A stretch of 64,000 bases of DNA from Psococerastis gibbosa (lineage: Eukaryota > Arthropoda > Insecta > Psocodea > Psocidae). A model generated the notes under the pieces. It searched no databases, was not told the origin of the DNA, and saw nothing but the letters and a program-made list of their open reading frames with translations. Where the stretch lies: the NCBI GenBank assembly GCA_963971405.1, contig OZ020489.1, positions 32,955,047 through 33,019,046 on the forward strand, in the 5' to 3' direction. This document shows, piece by piece, positions 26,201 to 37,315 of the stretch; position 1 is the first letter of the stretch, and each line of letters begins with the position of its first letter. A program made the position numbers and the translations under genes.

Positions 26201-29200
26201 TCTACCTAGTGTAAAGCAAAACACTTGGAGGCTTGCCCTCTGGTTACGGGCCTGTTGCAAATTATAAAGAAAAAATGTGCCAACGGCCTTACCATGTTGA
26301 TTCCATTAGAGCAGAGCATGTTTCAAACTGCGGCAACTTGGTAGTGTGCACTGCGTTGGACATGGTGGGACATGATAACTCGCTCAGGCAGTATAAGTCG
26401 AGTCCTGGTCACCTCCGATTTAATCGTGTGACTTTACCATGTTCCCCAAGTGGTTCGGAATCCACTATAATCAGGAGGTCCACCCTGTCAGTCAACTCCC
26501 CTTTCCCCGAGGTGAAAGAGTCTGCCCTTAGGGTGCCTCAAGTTAACAAACAGACTCACTCCCCCCGCCAGACTGACAGGGTTGCTTGAAGCAGAAATGC
26601 TGAAAGCAGGCGTTAGAAACAACATAAAGAAAAAATAAATTGCATGCAATTTGAAAATGTTTATATAATGGAACCCAGGCTTACCTACAGTACGTATACG
26701 TATAGTATAGTATTTGAAGAGAACACAACGAAAACGATATATAATATAGTACTTTATACACAGTTCGTAGGCTATAATATTTTATTCCATATTAAATGCA
26801 CTGAATGCCTTGAAACCTACCACGGGATGGTAATTTTTTTTCGGTTGGTCGGTCATTGGCAAGATTGCTTTCTTTCCACCTTTTTTGCAAAGTAGGATGC
26901 TCACGTATATCATATATATACCATAACACCATATTGCCATTTGTTCTATTGGTCTACTTAATATTAATTAATTGATTTTGTTTTCTTTTTAGAAGCTGAA
27001 ATTGAAGAAGCCATATCTTCTGCTGTTGCTTTAGCGGATGAGCAAGGGATCGTCGGTCCAAAGGTCACTCCTTTTATTCTAAAACATGTTGCCGCAGTCA
27101 GTGATGGGAGAGCTTTAGCAGCCAGTATCCTTTTCGTCAATCATGTTAATTAAATTAGATTTACTATGGCGGGGTTTCCACCGACCGGCTAGGGCTAAAT
27201 ACAAATACGGTGACGTGGTAACAGACATCCAAGACTTAGGCGGGGTTTCCACCGACCTCGCATTGCAGAATGCAAATGACATTGACGGAAATGTTTGTTT
27301 TCCTCAATGCCATAGTTAAAATTGATCAATGATCATAGAGTAAAATCACAAACAAACTAAAATTAAAAAATGGCTTCATGGGATATGTTAAGTACAAACA
27401 TTTTAATAGATTTCTATAAAAAGAAAAATTCTAATTTCCGTCAATGTCATTTGCATTCTGCAATGCGAGGTCGGTGGAAACCCCGCCTAAGTCTTGAATG
27501 TCTCCTACCACGTCACCGTATTTGTATTTAGGCCTAGCCGGTCAGTGGAAACCCCGCCTGTACCCATGTTCAACTTTTGAGGCAACCGAAGACTGCTAGT
27601 TTACTGTACTTATTTTAGGCAATTTCGGATCCCCTCGATGTAAGCATAAATGCGGGTAAATGGAGGAAATTAAATTATTTTGCTGGTGCTGGCTTAAACT
27701 CTTGATACCGCCAAAAAGGTTTTGGCATAGAGTTTCCCTTTGGCGCGGTTTCCACCGACCGGCTAGGGCTAAATACAAATACGGTGACGTGGTAGCAGAC
27801 ATTCAAGACTTAGGCGGGGTTTCCACTGACCTCGCATTGCAGAATGCAAATGACATTGACGGAAATTAGAATTTTTCTTTTTATAGAAATCTATTAAAAT
27901 GTTTGTACTTAACATATCCCATGAAGCCATTTTTTAATTTTAGTTTGTGATTTTACTCTATGATCATTGATCAATTTTAACTATAGCATTGAGGAAAACA
28001 AACATTTCCGTCAATGTCATTTGCATTCTGCAATGCGAGGTCGGTGGAAACCCCGCCTAAGTCTTGCATGTCTGTTACCACGTCACCGTATTTGTATTTA
28101 GCCCTAGCCGGTCGGTGGAAACCCCCGGAGGATTTATTATAATGCTGGTGGTCCCTGACCAACGTTGAGTTTAAGGTGAGAGCTTTACAGTCCTAACTCC
28201 GCTCTGGCGTGGGTTCGAAATGGATGAAAAAGCCTTTCTGGCTAAAATTGCGCATTGTTACAGTAGCCCTACGACAATTTCTCAAGAGAGGCTGAGCTCT
28301 CTTTTGTCAAGGGGAGTCCCCCGTTCATTAAGCGAATACGACCACTCAAAGCCCCGCGCTTTTATAGAAACCCAGGTTTGTCAAAAAAGTCTTCGTCTGC
28401 AAAATCTAAACTTTTTCAAATCAGTAGGCTGATTCAGTATCCATCTTCTTTCTCAGTAAGCTTAAACTGATTTTATTGAGATGGAAGTATTTTGAGATGT
28501 AAAAGACAAACCAGGGCTATAAAATTGAAACAGAAAGTCTACATTGCCTGGAGAAAGTGTCAGAATTTTAACAGTCACGGAGAAAGCACCAGGCGTTTTT
28601 CACTAAAATGATATATGCTTCCACAGTTTTTTTGTGCCCACAAATTGGAAATTTATGTTAAATTGCTTGAGTCGCTCGCAGATTTCTTTCATCTTGCTTT
28701 CCTTATCCTCTGTTCCAAGACATTGCTCTTATCGAGAATAATGCCAGAGTTGGTGGCCAGATCGCTGTAGGACTTCGGAAATATGCTAAACCGTCTGGGA
28801 ATAAGTACGCGGGTTCATTTTCGGTGTCGCGGAGTGTTAGTGCTAACTCAAAGTTGATTGATGAGTGCGCGGGTGCTGTGAAAAGTAGTGTTAGTGATAG
28901 TGAGATTACTGGATCTTCTGCATTCGCCTGTCAGGTAAGATTTTTTGCTTTCCAATTTATACGTAGTATAAGGAAAGCTTTGTGATGGTCCAAATTTTCG
29001 ATTCCGAGATTTCAACGGATTTACACGTTTTGAGGTCCCAGGAACCCAAAAAAGGGGTTTTTACGAAATGTCTGGCTGTCTGTCTGTCTGTCGTTCTGTC
29101 TGTCTGTCTGTGCGTCGAATTCCGGGCAAACTACTCGATTTTGATGAAATTGGCATGCAGGTTCACAAAAATCATATCTCGGAAGAATTTTTTTTATTTG

Positions 29201-30746
29201 GAGCTAGCCTAACTTAATTTGGGGGGGTTTTATTCTCAAAAAACTAAAAAAAAAGTCTGAAAAAATTATTTCTCAAAAACGGCTCCAACGATATCTTTTA
29301 AATCCTCATATATTGTAGTCGTTATTAATGTTGACAAAATGCGAGGGGTCGTTTGCCCCTTGATAGTTTGCTGCTGGCGGTAAAAAAATAACTAAATCTT
29401 AATGAAAAATGACTAAAAAATTATTTTTCTGCGAAACCTTTCTATCGATGATTTCTACCTTCAGGTATGTTTTAGGTGTTAAATTGAGTAACGAAACCGG
29501 ACAGGTTGCTTTCCCAGAAAAGTATTTGGTTTTGTACCAAAAAATGTTTTTTTTTGGAAAAATGATAGAAAATTCACGCTCAAATGCATTGCGTGCCCTG
29601 CCAGTATTGCTGGGTGATAATGTGTTGGTCTGACCCATCTAGAATTTACCTCACCTTCAGTGACGTCAGGTGGACAACCCCCCCTGCCCCCCCCCCCCCG
29701 AGATATCGGAAATTTAACCATAGGAAAATTATTTACCATGAAATTACTCATTTTCTCTATCTACTAATTTTGATAAATTGGAAAGCATGTTCGAGTAAAC
29801 TCGGACCGGTTCTTTACGTTTATAATTGGCGCTTTTTAGCATGAATGAATGTTTTACTTCCATCTTTAAAAAAACAATATACAATATAAAAACAATTTTT
29901 GCCCTATGGGCTAGGCATCATTAACGTTTTGATTTGGAAATGTTGAAAATTGTGCACATGTAGGTAACATACTGTATTCTGCCGAAACATAACTGCCGCT
30001 GACGCCTCGGAACTATGAGTATTTGATTGAATCATCGTAAGGTGCCGGTGAACGAAATATTTCGTCTTCTGCATGTAACAATGACATGTAGTGGTACGGA
30101 CTGTGACTTTCACCCCAAAGGTTGTTGGTTCGAGTCCTATACTTCCTACATTTTCTGGCCATGCTTCGGAGGGTATGTAAAGCAGGTGGTCCCGGGCCTG
30201 AGTTGTAGAGAACTCCGCTAGGTTGGCTTAGTAATAGAACAAGAACTCCTTATTTATTTATTATTTATTTAATAATCCAAGGGAAGATGGAAGGACTGAG
30301 GGCTTCTGGTAGAAGAAGAAAGCTGAAAAACCTGAGATTGTGGTTTGGCAAGAGCACGACTTTCCTCTTCAGAGCGCGGTCTCCAAAGTCCAATTTGGTG
30401 ATCGCCCATCTTCGATAGAAGAGGCATTTAAAGGAGAACATACTGTATGTATATACTGTATAGATTTGCATATAACGCATATATGGAGGGTTGAACGAAC
30501 CTTGTGCCTGGAGAAGGAGAACAAACCTCGAGATAAACAAGGTCCTGGAAAGAAAATAGATTGTTCGCAAAAGTCTTAAGAATTCAGTGGGTTGAGGTCC
30601 GTCCCGGTTTCAAAAGATGTACAGATACCTTGTATTTATAAGATAATTATGTAGATTTATTGTTAATTATTTATTATTTCCAGGTGGCAGTAGTTGGAGC
30701 TTCAATCGTCGATTTATTAGTTCAAGTCTCTAGCGCCGAATTTAAG
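17288..30746 (+). CDS. Pseudouridine-5'-phosphate glycosidase fused to start of PfkB kinase; 3' exons not found
   Basis: Splits pseudouridine 5'-phosphate into uracil and ribose 5-phosphate; in animals it is usually fused to a PfkB kinase that makes the phosphorylated substrate. Exons: 17288-17491, 18139-18355, 19429-19571, 22172-22373, 26993-27124, 28720-28934, 30684-30746; all GT-AG and in phase, 392 codons, open at the 3' end. Glu41 ([11 protein letters not shown]), Lys103 ([11 protein letters not shown]), Asp159 ([10 protein letters not shown]) and Lys176 (SSGVKSILD) keep a constant +10 offset from E. coli YeiN Glu31, Lys93, Asp149 and Lys166, the last being the Schiff-base lysine. [12 protein letters not shown] and [11 protein letters not shown] follow. 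The final exon, [17 protein letters not shown], is the first beta strand of a PfkB domain. The first ~30 residues (basic, Ser/Thr-rich, no acidic residue before the enzyme core) could be a mitochondrial leader. An upstream in-frame TTG was rejected in favour of the ATG. Confidence 0.92.
18392..18517. mobile_element. Foldback MITE 37 bp after exon 2 of the glycosidase gene
   Basis: Near-perfect arms: AGTCCACCGACCTCGCATTT plus GATAGTGATCCAGATATTGA on the left and their inverse on the right, outer ends CTGAGGCGC and GGGCCTGAG, loop ~25 nt. Would form a very stable RNA hairpin in the pre-mRNA. Confidence 0.82.
18915..19150 (+). mobile_element. SINE, ACT-tail subfamily, with 9-10 bp target-site duplication
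   Basis: 236 bp from CAGTCGGCCGCC to the triplet ACT tail, flanked by ACGCATGTG at 18906-18914 and 19151-19159. The 3' ~40 nt (CACCGTGGCCTGGGACTGTG) matches the end of the LINE at 52728-58644. The body contains GGTTC-type B-box-like motifs, but its parental RNA is not recognised. It lies in the intron between exons 2 and 3 of the glycosidase gene. Confidence 0.9.
19853..20247. repeat. Long inverted repeat (~140 bp arms, ~110 bp loop)
   Basis: TTAAGGGCAAACCGGAGTCG, CATGAAATATGGAACGCAGA and AATTTTTTCTCCTAATTTT on the left recur inverted on the right with ~10% mismatch. In the intron after exon 3 of the glycosidase gene. Confidence 0.8.
20946..21215 (-). pseudogene. C-terminal LINE remnant
   Basis: Minus strand: [17 protein letters not shown], a frameshift, then [20 protein letters not shown] and [11 protein letters not shown], the conserved post-RT tail of non-LTR ORF2. 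Ends at CTCAAGAAGAA. A shorter piece of the same family is at 13308-13395. In the intron between exons 3 and 4 of the glycosidase gene. Confidence 0.7.
22844..24074. repeat. Foldback element (80 bp arms) split by the LINE fragment
   Basis: About 80 bp at 22844-22926 reappears inverted at 23995-24074 (TAATACCATGYCACGTGATG at the outer ends, CAGAATTTTTTAA at the inner ends). The interior is ~60 bp of unique sequence on each side plus the inserted LINE fragment. Sequence just outside the right arm (to ~24120) carries GCCATGATCGGGCTGCTG, shared with the terminal repeats of the 50908-51576 element, so the two belong to one family. Confidence 0.75.
22988..23945 (+). pseudogene. 5'-truncated LINE reverse transcriptase fragment
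   Basis: The frame from ~23027 to 23663 encodes the C-terminal part of a non-LTR reverse transcriptase: [53 protein letters not shown] and [17 protein letters not shown], the thumb and post-RT region typical of Jockey/CR1-like elements. The catalytic YADD block is absent, lost by 5' truncation. The 3' UTR contains a C-run and ends in an AT-rich TTATA repeat at ~23908-23940. AAATATA occurs on both sides (22988-22994 and ~23938-23945), a possible but low-complexity target duplication. It lies in the intron between exons 4 and 5 of the pseudouridine glycosidase gene, inside a foldback element. Confidence 0.8.
24590..25515 (+). mobile_element. GTCT-microsatellite element, third copy
   Basis: Clear from TTCGATTCCGAGATTTCAAC at ~24660 through the GTCT run (24731-24770) to CGAGTAAACTCGGACCTGTT at ~25490-25515. 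The left end is replaced, and the C-run has expanded to ~19 nt at ~25340. Confidence 0.75.
26277..26623 (+). mobile_element. SINE, CAA-tail subfamily, with 13 bp target-site duplication
   Basis: 347 bp flanked by ATAAAGAAAAAAT at 26264-26276 and 26624-26636. The first ~215 bp is the same body as the ACT-tail SINEs (to ATCAGGAGGTCC). It then switches to an unrelated ~130 bp tail (GAAAGAGTCTGCCCTTAGGG, GCAGAAATGCTGAAAGCAGG) ending in AAACAACA. Confidence 0.9.
27168..27558. mobile_element. TIR element (GGCGGGGTTTCCACCGACC ends), copy 1
   Basis: 391 bp. Each end holds two nested blocks beginning GGCGGGGTTTCCACCGACC: an outer one followed by GGCTAGGGCTAAATACAAAT and an inner one followed by TCGCATTGCAGAATGCAAAT. 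The unique centre is ~170 bp. Starts 43 bp after exon 5 of the glycosidase gene. Confidence 0.85.
27742..28128. mobile_element. TIR element, copy 2, inverted relative to copy 1
   Basis: Same structure as 27168-27558, but the central ~170 bp is the reverse complement, so the pair forms a giant inverted repeat with a 183 bp spacer. A single diverged end of the family is at ~48013-48060. Confidence 0.85.
28947..29815 (+). mobile_element. GTCT-microsatellite element (~850 bp, non-coding)
   Basis: Starts GCTTTCCAATTTAT and carries the exact inverse ATAAATTGGAAAGC at 29773-29786, followed by CGAGTAAACTCGGACCGGTT. Near the left end is a run of GTCT repeats (~29070-29112) and further in a G run and C runs. 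No conserved reading frame between copies. It begins 12 nt after the exon 6 donor of the glycosidase gene. Confidence 0.8.
30083..30275 (+). mobile_element. tRNA-derived SINE copy
   Basis: GACATGTAGTGGTACGGACT, B box GGTTCGAGTCC, ATTTTCTGGCCATGCTTCGG, CCGCTAGGTTGGCTTAGTAA and a TTTA tail; missing ~25 bp in the middle compared with the 40036 copy. In the intron between exons 6 and 7 of the glycosidase gene. Confidence 0.83.
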
Positions 30747-30830
30747 GTATGAATTCATAGCTTTATTACTCGTATTGCAGGCATGGAGAAATAATTAGAT
30801 TACTCGTGACTTCGTGGTGTTTCATTTTAA

Positions 30831-31158
30831 TAAACAAAAAATAACAAAAACTTAGAGTTTTAGAACAACTCGAATTAGTAAAACCCAAATAATCGTTAAG
30901 AAATTAACTTTGTCTAAGAAACCCACTTGTGTTAGTATAAAACCCAGAGCGCTTTCGGCAAGAACTGCTATCTACAGAGGGAAACCCACTTGCACAGTTG
31001 TAGATGGCAGTTCTTGCCGAAAGCGCTCAGGCTTTTATACTAACACAAGTGGGTTTCTTAGACGAAGTTAATTTCTTAACGATTATTTGGGGTTTACTAA
31101 TTCGGGTTGTTATTACAAGTTTTTCTAAAACTATAAGTTTTTGTTATTTTTTGTTTAT
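30831..31158. repeat. Long inverted repeat (~150 bp arms) 85 bp after exon 7 of the glycosidase gene
   Basis: TAAACAAAAAATAACAAAAA through CGCTTTCGGCAAGAACTGC on the left, inverted on the right with few mismatches; loop ~25 bp. A short related piece (TTTAATTTCTTAACGATTAT) is at ~21688. Confidence 0.85.
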
Positions 31159-31432
31159 ATGCAGGTATGGTATGTATGATAGTTTATCCAAGGTACAGTA
31201 ACCCCGACCATTCTTTCTTTAGCTAAGAACGTCTTCTACTGTATTTCTTTTCTCAAGCGAGCCTTTTAAAAGTAACTTCCTCGTTAACAAGACTACAGAA
31301 GTACTGAAGACACTGAAGTTTAGTCAATTTGGTCTAGGGGTTGATTTATATCCAGAAACATAGGTTTCGTATTTAAGCATATGTCAGATTGGATAGAATT
31401 TGAAATTATGGTTACAACACAACATAACTTTA

Positions 31433-31576
31433 GGGTGGCTCCCACAACTCCCAAAAAATTTTCTTCGGTAAATAAGGCAGCTTGGTCTGTCGACAATAAA
31501 CACAATGTTGCTTTAAGAAAGTTTTTACCATTTACCGAAGAAAAGTTTTCTGCATCTTAGCGAGGGGGAGCCACCC
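31433..31576. mobile_element. Small MITE with GGGTGGCTCCC ends
   Basis: 144 bp; GGGTGGCTCCC at the left and GGGAGCCACCC at the right, with a second inner inverted block TTTTCTTCGGTAAAT / ATTTACCGAAGAAAA. Confidence 0.75.
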
Positions 31577-34547
31577 ACTAATATAAACTTTAAAAAAAAG
31601 TTCTGTGATTTAAAGAAAACTGCTTACAGCATAAGATAGTATTAAATAGTTTAAATGGGGACTTAATAGATAAGTTCTGCTGAACGGGTTACTACTATAC
31701 TACGTTATTGTCAATATCTGTAATGATCAAGTCTGTGCGTACCTAGTTATACCTTGTTGTGCTACCCTCTCTGCGTGCCGATATCTGTTACATTCTGAAA
31801 TACTTTGGCAGCATATCTGTATAGCAGCAGGTACTTATAAAGTTGGTTAATTATATTTAATGATTTGGGAAAGCAATCTTGAGGTGAGCCAATCAAATAT
31901 TATTTCCTTTCAAAATACTAACCTAAAGAGGTCTTTTGAATGGGTTGCTGACAGAGAAACAATTCTGTAGCTTTGCAGCAATTTTAACTACAAGCTCTTA
32001 GTCGAGTATTTGCCCGTCGCTTGACCCGGTTTTAAGTGCTTACCTAAACTGACCTGCCCCCTTTCTTCTAACTAACTACTGCGAAATTTAATTAGGCGAA
32101 GCCTCAGGGGGCAGGCTTGGAGATGGGAGGAGGGGAAGAGGCGGGGGTTGAGTGAGGGTTTTTATTCGCGACTGTTTTACCTCACCCTTTTGGCCCAAAC
32201 TTGGAAGTCCTTCAATTAAGAGATGAAATTCGAAATGTAATTTACATGCTGCAACCGGCAACTACTGTTCCTTCCGGCCCAAAATTAGCCAGCTTAGCTT
32301 AGCGAGGACGAATTACAAGTCTTCTCTACTTCTTTCTTCGTCCTCCTTTCTTTGGTTCTTGTTGAATAAACTTTTCTTCTGAAAATGGGAGGTGCGAAGG
32401 TGACCCGCAGCGTTGCTCCTCAGCCGTGTTGAAGGCAGAGCGACAACTCAACAAATGACGTTTGGGCATCCGCTACTTTCAATGACGTCGCGTCGTCCAG
32501 TATTTCACATTTTGGCGTTCAATCTATTTTTAACATCTAAACAAACCGGCTTAAGTCTTCCAAGCAAACCTATATTTCACCTCTAGAAATTCAATGAGCC
32601 ATTGTTATTTAAATAAAATGCAAGTAAGCTATTGCACTGCACCTTGAATAAAACGATCTCTGCCAGAAGCTTTTTATTGCTAATGTCCGTAAATAGGTCA
32701 CCAGCAATTCTGTGCAATAATGCATTGAGTTATAATTGAACATTGGCATTGATTCCAACTTTTGGAACTTGGCTCGAGTGAACGTTCCCCCACAGATTAG
32801 CCAGTATAGATAGAACATCGTCATTGAATGCATAACCAAAAAGAAATATGGCGAGTAATTACCCAGTTTTGGAACTTCTCCAACTCCTCGCCCCCCACCC
32901 CCTCTTCTCGTGCCCCGTTAACCCTATTCACCCCGATAAACCTTGAATTTTGTTTACCCGCAGTCAAGTGATTAATGTCTTTATTGATAGCCTACCGCAT
33001 GATTTTCTTGCCTGATGAAGCCTACCTATGGTACTTTAAGTAATGACTTGGCCTGTATCTCATTTGGAGGTCAGCCGGAATAGAACGATCTAGAATTGGA
33101 AATATTTATGACATATGAAACGATCGGGATCGAAAGAAAAGATAGATAACCCCCACCACTGTCTTCCCCCTATCTCTTTCTCTCTCTAGAAAATATAATG
33201 AGAGATTCCGATCGTTTTTTCTTCTATTACAATTTTCCTCTTATATGATGTCGCTTTCGCTGTGTGAGGAACATTTACTGTCCGGAATTATCGTCGACTT
33301 ATCAGCATTCTTTCCTAATTTGAACCAATTAAACCTTTTTTAGCGTCACAGCTGTACAGCACAGATTTAGTTTGGCCTATTTAGTGTTTTTCTAAGTCAG
33401 GGTTGGCCCCAATTTGAGTTCGATTTGAAATCTTCTTAATCTTGAAAGTTGAAAGCCCCAAGTGTATCATTGCGTTGAAACGTTCACCCTCTCTTCTTTG
33501 TCTTCTTTTCGGGTCCGAGGTGTATTCCTAGTTTCTGGGTCCAGTATTCTGCAACGTGACGCCATAGTCGGTGCACACCCACATTATTTGGTCTCTTCTC
33601 GGTGATGAAAGGATTACTGCCTGCATAAAGCCGGGAAAGCGAGTGGGTGCCAGGACCCCGAGACATCAAAAGGTGCGGCCGGGCACCAGAGGCGTAAAGT
33701 ATTAGAATGATGGCGGGGGCAAAACTAAGAATACCATATGACGTCATCAGGCAGGATAAGGAAAAATTGAAGATATAAGTGCAAAATAGTAGGGTTTTAC
33801 ACATTTTTAATAGTAGTAAAGTATAGCTGTAGATTTTACAAAGCTAACAAAGAAGTGCTTATATTGATATTGCTGCAAAGGGGCCCGGGGGCCCACAAAA
33901 TTTTTTGTATGAGACCCTCATACAATTAGGCATGTGTTTTTGTATGAAATGTATAGCGAAGCAGTAACGAGTCATGGCTGTCCCCAATCAGGTGTTACCG
34001 CATAGGACTATATGGTTTTGTGAGAAGAAGTCAGGTTGTAGACTATGAAGAATTTTTACACTCTATTGCATTCTATTTGGACATTACTCAACTGATGGTA
34101 TCGCTTCTTTCATCGCGAACACTTTGAGCTTAAATGATGTCACATTTATCCCATTCGTTCATACTTCATTCAGTGAATCGCTTGTCTGTTAATGTAGTCT
34201 GATATTGCCACTTTTAATCATTCTGACGCGGTTGGTTTTATCAAATCACCCTGTGAAAATTAATGTCCGTAATTTCTTTAAATTCAGGGGGAGAGGTGTT
34301 TTTTTTCATCAATCAAAAGGCGGATAATAGATAGAAATTAGCTTCTTCGCAAAAAGAAGAGCTATAGAATTTCTTTAGTGTTACGTAGTTATTAATGAGT
34401 TCTGGTTGTTGCTTGAAATTATCCTGAAACTTGGTAAAAATTAACGTTGTTTTATTATTGTATTTTTCGTATTATTGCGAGTACGTAGCATAAAAAGACT
34501 CTTTCTACAAATGACCGTGCATGGATTTCGCCATTGACGTTGAACAC

Positions 34548-34665
34548 AGAGGTGAACGAGTCTGCCCCTAGGGTGCCTCAAGTTAATAAACAGACTCACT
34601 CCCCCCGCTGACAGAGTTGCTTAAAATCAAAAATGCTGAAAGCAGGGGTTGGAAAAACAAACAAA
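34548..34665 (+). repeat. Detached tail of the CAA-tail SINE subfamily
   Basis: Contains GAGTCTGCCCCTAGGGTGCC, then CAGACTCACTCCCCCCGCTG and AAATGCTGAAAGCAGGGGTT, ending in AAACAAACAAAG. No SINE body precedes it, so it is either a 5'-truncated SINE or a piece of the LINE that supplied this tail. Confidence 0.75.
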
Positions 34666-34884
34666 GTTTAAACTCCGAGGTATTTTTAACTGTGGGTCAG
34701 TTTATCCTTTCATGTTGGCGCTACGACTGCAGCTAATGTATACATTAACATTGTTTGTAACGAGTTTTTCCGGCTAAATTCTAAATTTGAGCATAAATAC
34801 TCAAAACGCGTAGCCAAAATCTGAAAGTCAGCGTTTAACTGTATTATTCTGGGTATTTGAACTTTTAATAATTCCATTACATGA

Positions 34885-35230
34885 ATTTGGCGCATTCAGC
34901 CCAGTGGGACTTTTGGCCGCTCTTACAATAGTCCTCCATCTTTCGTGTCAATGCCGACATGAGGAGGTCCTCCTGGAACTGGTCTGCCCATCTACGTCTT
35001 GGTCTTCCTCTAGGCCTTCTTTCCACGTGGGGTGGTTTCCCAAACAGGTTTGGTCGGTCTGCTATCAGGCATACGGTGCACTTTTAATGTTAGCTTTTCT
35101 AAATCCTGTAATAGTATGAATACTGTATCATTGTATCCGTCTAGGTCTTCTTTCACGTGGGTCGGTTTCCCAAACAGCTTTGGTCGGTCTGCTATCGGGC
35201 ATTCGGTGTACTTTTAATAATAGCTTTTCT
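34885..35230 (-). pseudogene. C-terminal LINE remnant with partial tandem duplication
   Basis: Minus strand: RMPDSRPTKPVWETTPRGKK, frameshift, then PRGRPRRRWADQFQEDLL. About 95 bp of it is repeated at ~35133-35230. Relic only. Confidence 0.65.
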
Positions 35231-37104
35231 AAATACTGTAATAGTATGAGTACTTTATCATAATCATAGTACATACATTTTTAATGCACTCCATCGCCCA
35301 CACGACTTGTTCCGGTGTATAAGGTAAGCAGCCAGCGGTGTGATAAGACAAAATATATTTTTGAATTTCTTGGTTGAGTTACCTTAAAACTGAGAGCTGG
35401 GAGTTGTAAGTTTTGTAGGTACAGTCCCCTGTGTGTGGGAACTCTGGGAAGGGCTGTGGTATTGTGCCCTGGGGGGTTTCTCCCTTTGCATTGCTCGGGC
35501 TCAGAAATTTCAAATTTAGATTTAATGTTGGATAGCGGTACCCGCTATTATAATGATGCATTGTAGAGGTATTTCAGTGTCACCAGTGGTCTATACACTG
35601 TCCCTTGTCATTTTACTGTATCTTTTATGAGACAATGAGGTTCATTTGTGACGTCATTTTGTAGATGGCAGCACCAGTTGCAATGATATCAAAACCTTGA
35701 TTTTTCCATAAGCCTCAATAATATTTTAAAATTATTTTATTTATGCATTATTTTAAAGTGATATTCTTCTATAAATCATGGAGAATATATATATTATGTT
35801 AAATTATATGCAGCGAAATAAGGTCCAGGCATAGTAAAAATATTATAATAAATATTATAAGAATTAATTAGATGCTAAGAGCTTAGTTTTCACATGCAAA
35901 CGGCGGCCATTTTGAATAATATGGATATCGGTTTGTCGTCAGCGAACCTAGTGACCAAAACTGTCCCTACAGAACCTCATTGGACACTCCAGCTGTCAGT
36001 TTTTTAGTTTTTGAATTTTTGAAAACCTATTTTAACGCATTAGTAGATTTATTGTATGCCCCTTAACATATTAACATTTTTTTTTAAATATAAAAACCTT
36101 TATTTAGCAGGTGAATAATATTTCTCCCCATCAATTTTAGTTTGATGGTTATAAAAGGTCACATGAGACATGAGTCTGGAATTTGACATCATCTCTGATG
36201 GCCGCAAAATGTGACGTCATTTACATGTTACCCATGTCTGCCGGCATTTTGGCTCTTGTAATCCACAGATAAAAATACTCACTTTTATTTATTTAATTTT
36301 TAATATTCACAATTTTTTTTCATGCAAAAGACATGTTGAATTATTATTATTATTGTTAACCTGTAACCTACTTTATCTAGCCTATTTTATATTTTATTGT
36401 TACAACTGTCTAGTTCTAGAAGATTGTTCCTTCTAATTTTTCAATGATAAAGCTCTACTATCGAGATTTCCAGTAATATTTGGTTTTGTACACCCATAAG
36501 GATTTTCACCTGCAACTGTCTCTTAATTGATTATGGTCTAGGCAACTAATCCAATATATCTAATCGAAGCCTCGTTCTACTTCCTTATTAGTTTGCTTCC
36601 AGCAGTTCTAGCTGAATCTGATGAATCTATTGTATTAACGGGTTGATACTATTGTAGCTATGAAATTACTTGTAAAATAGCCTATTGTACGTTACTATTT
36701 TATTTATCTTGGATCAAAAAAATAAAAACTCATATGATTTTTTGAAAACAGCCTCTATTGAAAATTAATCTTTTTACAATATACATAGATACAGGGAAAT
36801 ACATTATACCATATTTAATAATTAGGACATCTATACACTAGTAATTAGAAAACCCCGTTCTTCGTCAGTTAGGCTTCAGGTGGGGCGTAATTGCTTTTAT
36901 TATGTTTAAATGAAGACCTTTGGAAAGCTGGTACGATACCAATATTGACAGAACCGCAATACTTATAGTTTTCCTGTTTATACGTTAGTATAAGGAAAGT
37001 GTAGTGCTGAAAATTGTACTTAATAAAATTACATAATGACAGCTAGGTCTAAAGGTAATACATAGACTCGTATCTGTACTTAGTTAATTCAAGCTTTCGC
37101 CTGT

Positions 37105-37315
37105 TTCATTGCGTTAATGGTAAGCTTGTCTCAGCTTGTCCATTATCGCTTGCAGCCGGTGTAGGTTGACATCGAGAACGTATACCAGTTTGCCAATGGC
37201 CAAAATTTTATACGGAAACAATACAAATAATGTCCAATGTTAGCATTTGACAAGGGACCTATGGGCCACCATAATAAGTAGGCCTGGGTCCATAAAAAGT
37301 CCTAAAAAAAATAGC
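37105..37315 (+). repeat. Three-copy dispersed repeat, copy B
   Basis: TAAGCTTGTCTCAGCTTGTC, CAGCCGGTGTAGGTTGACAT and AAGGGACCTATGGGCCACC in the same order as copy A. Confidence 0.72.

Noticed and set aside
31159-31200. Exon-like block after ATGCAG, plus strand
   Set aside because: Stop codon in the required phase and it adjoins the foldback arm.
33484-33804. 106-codon minus-strand ORF with basic C terminus
   Set aside because: No recognisable domain or splice context; possibly a LINE scrap but not supportable.
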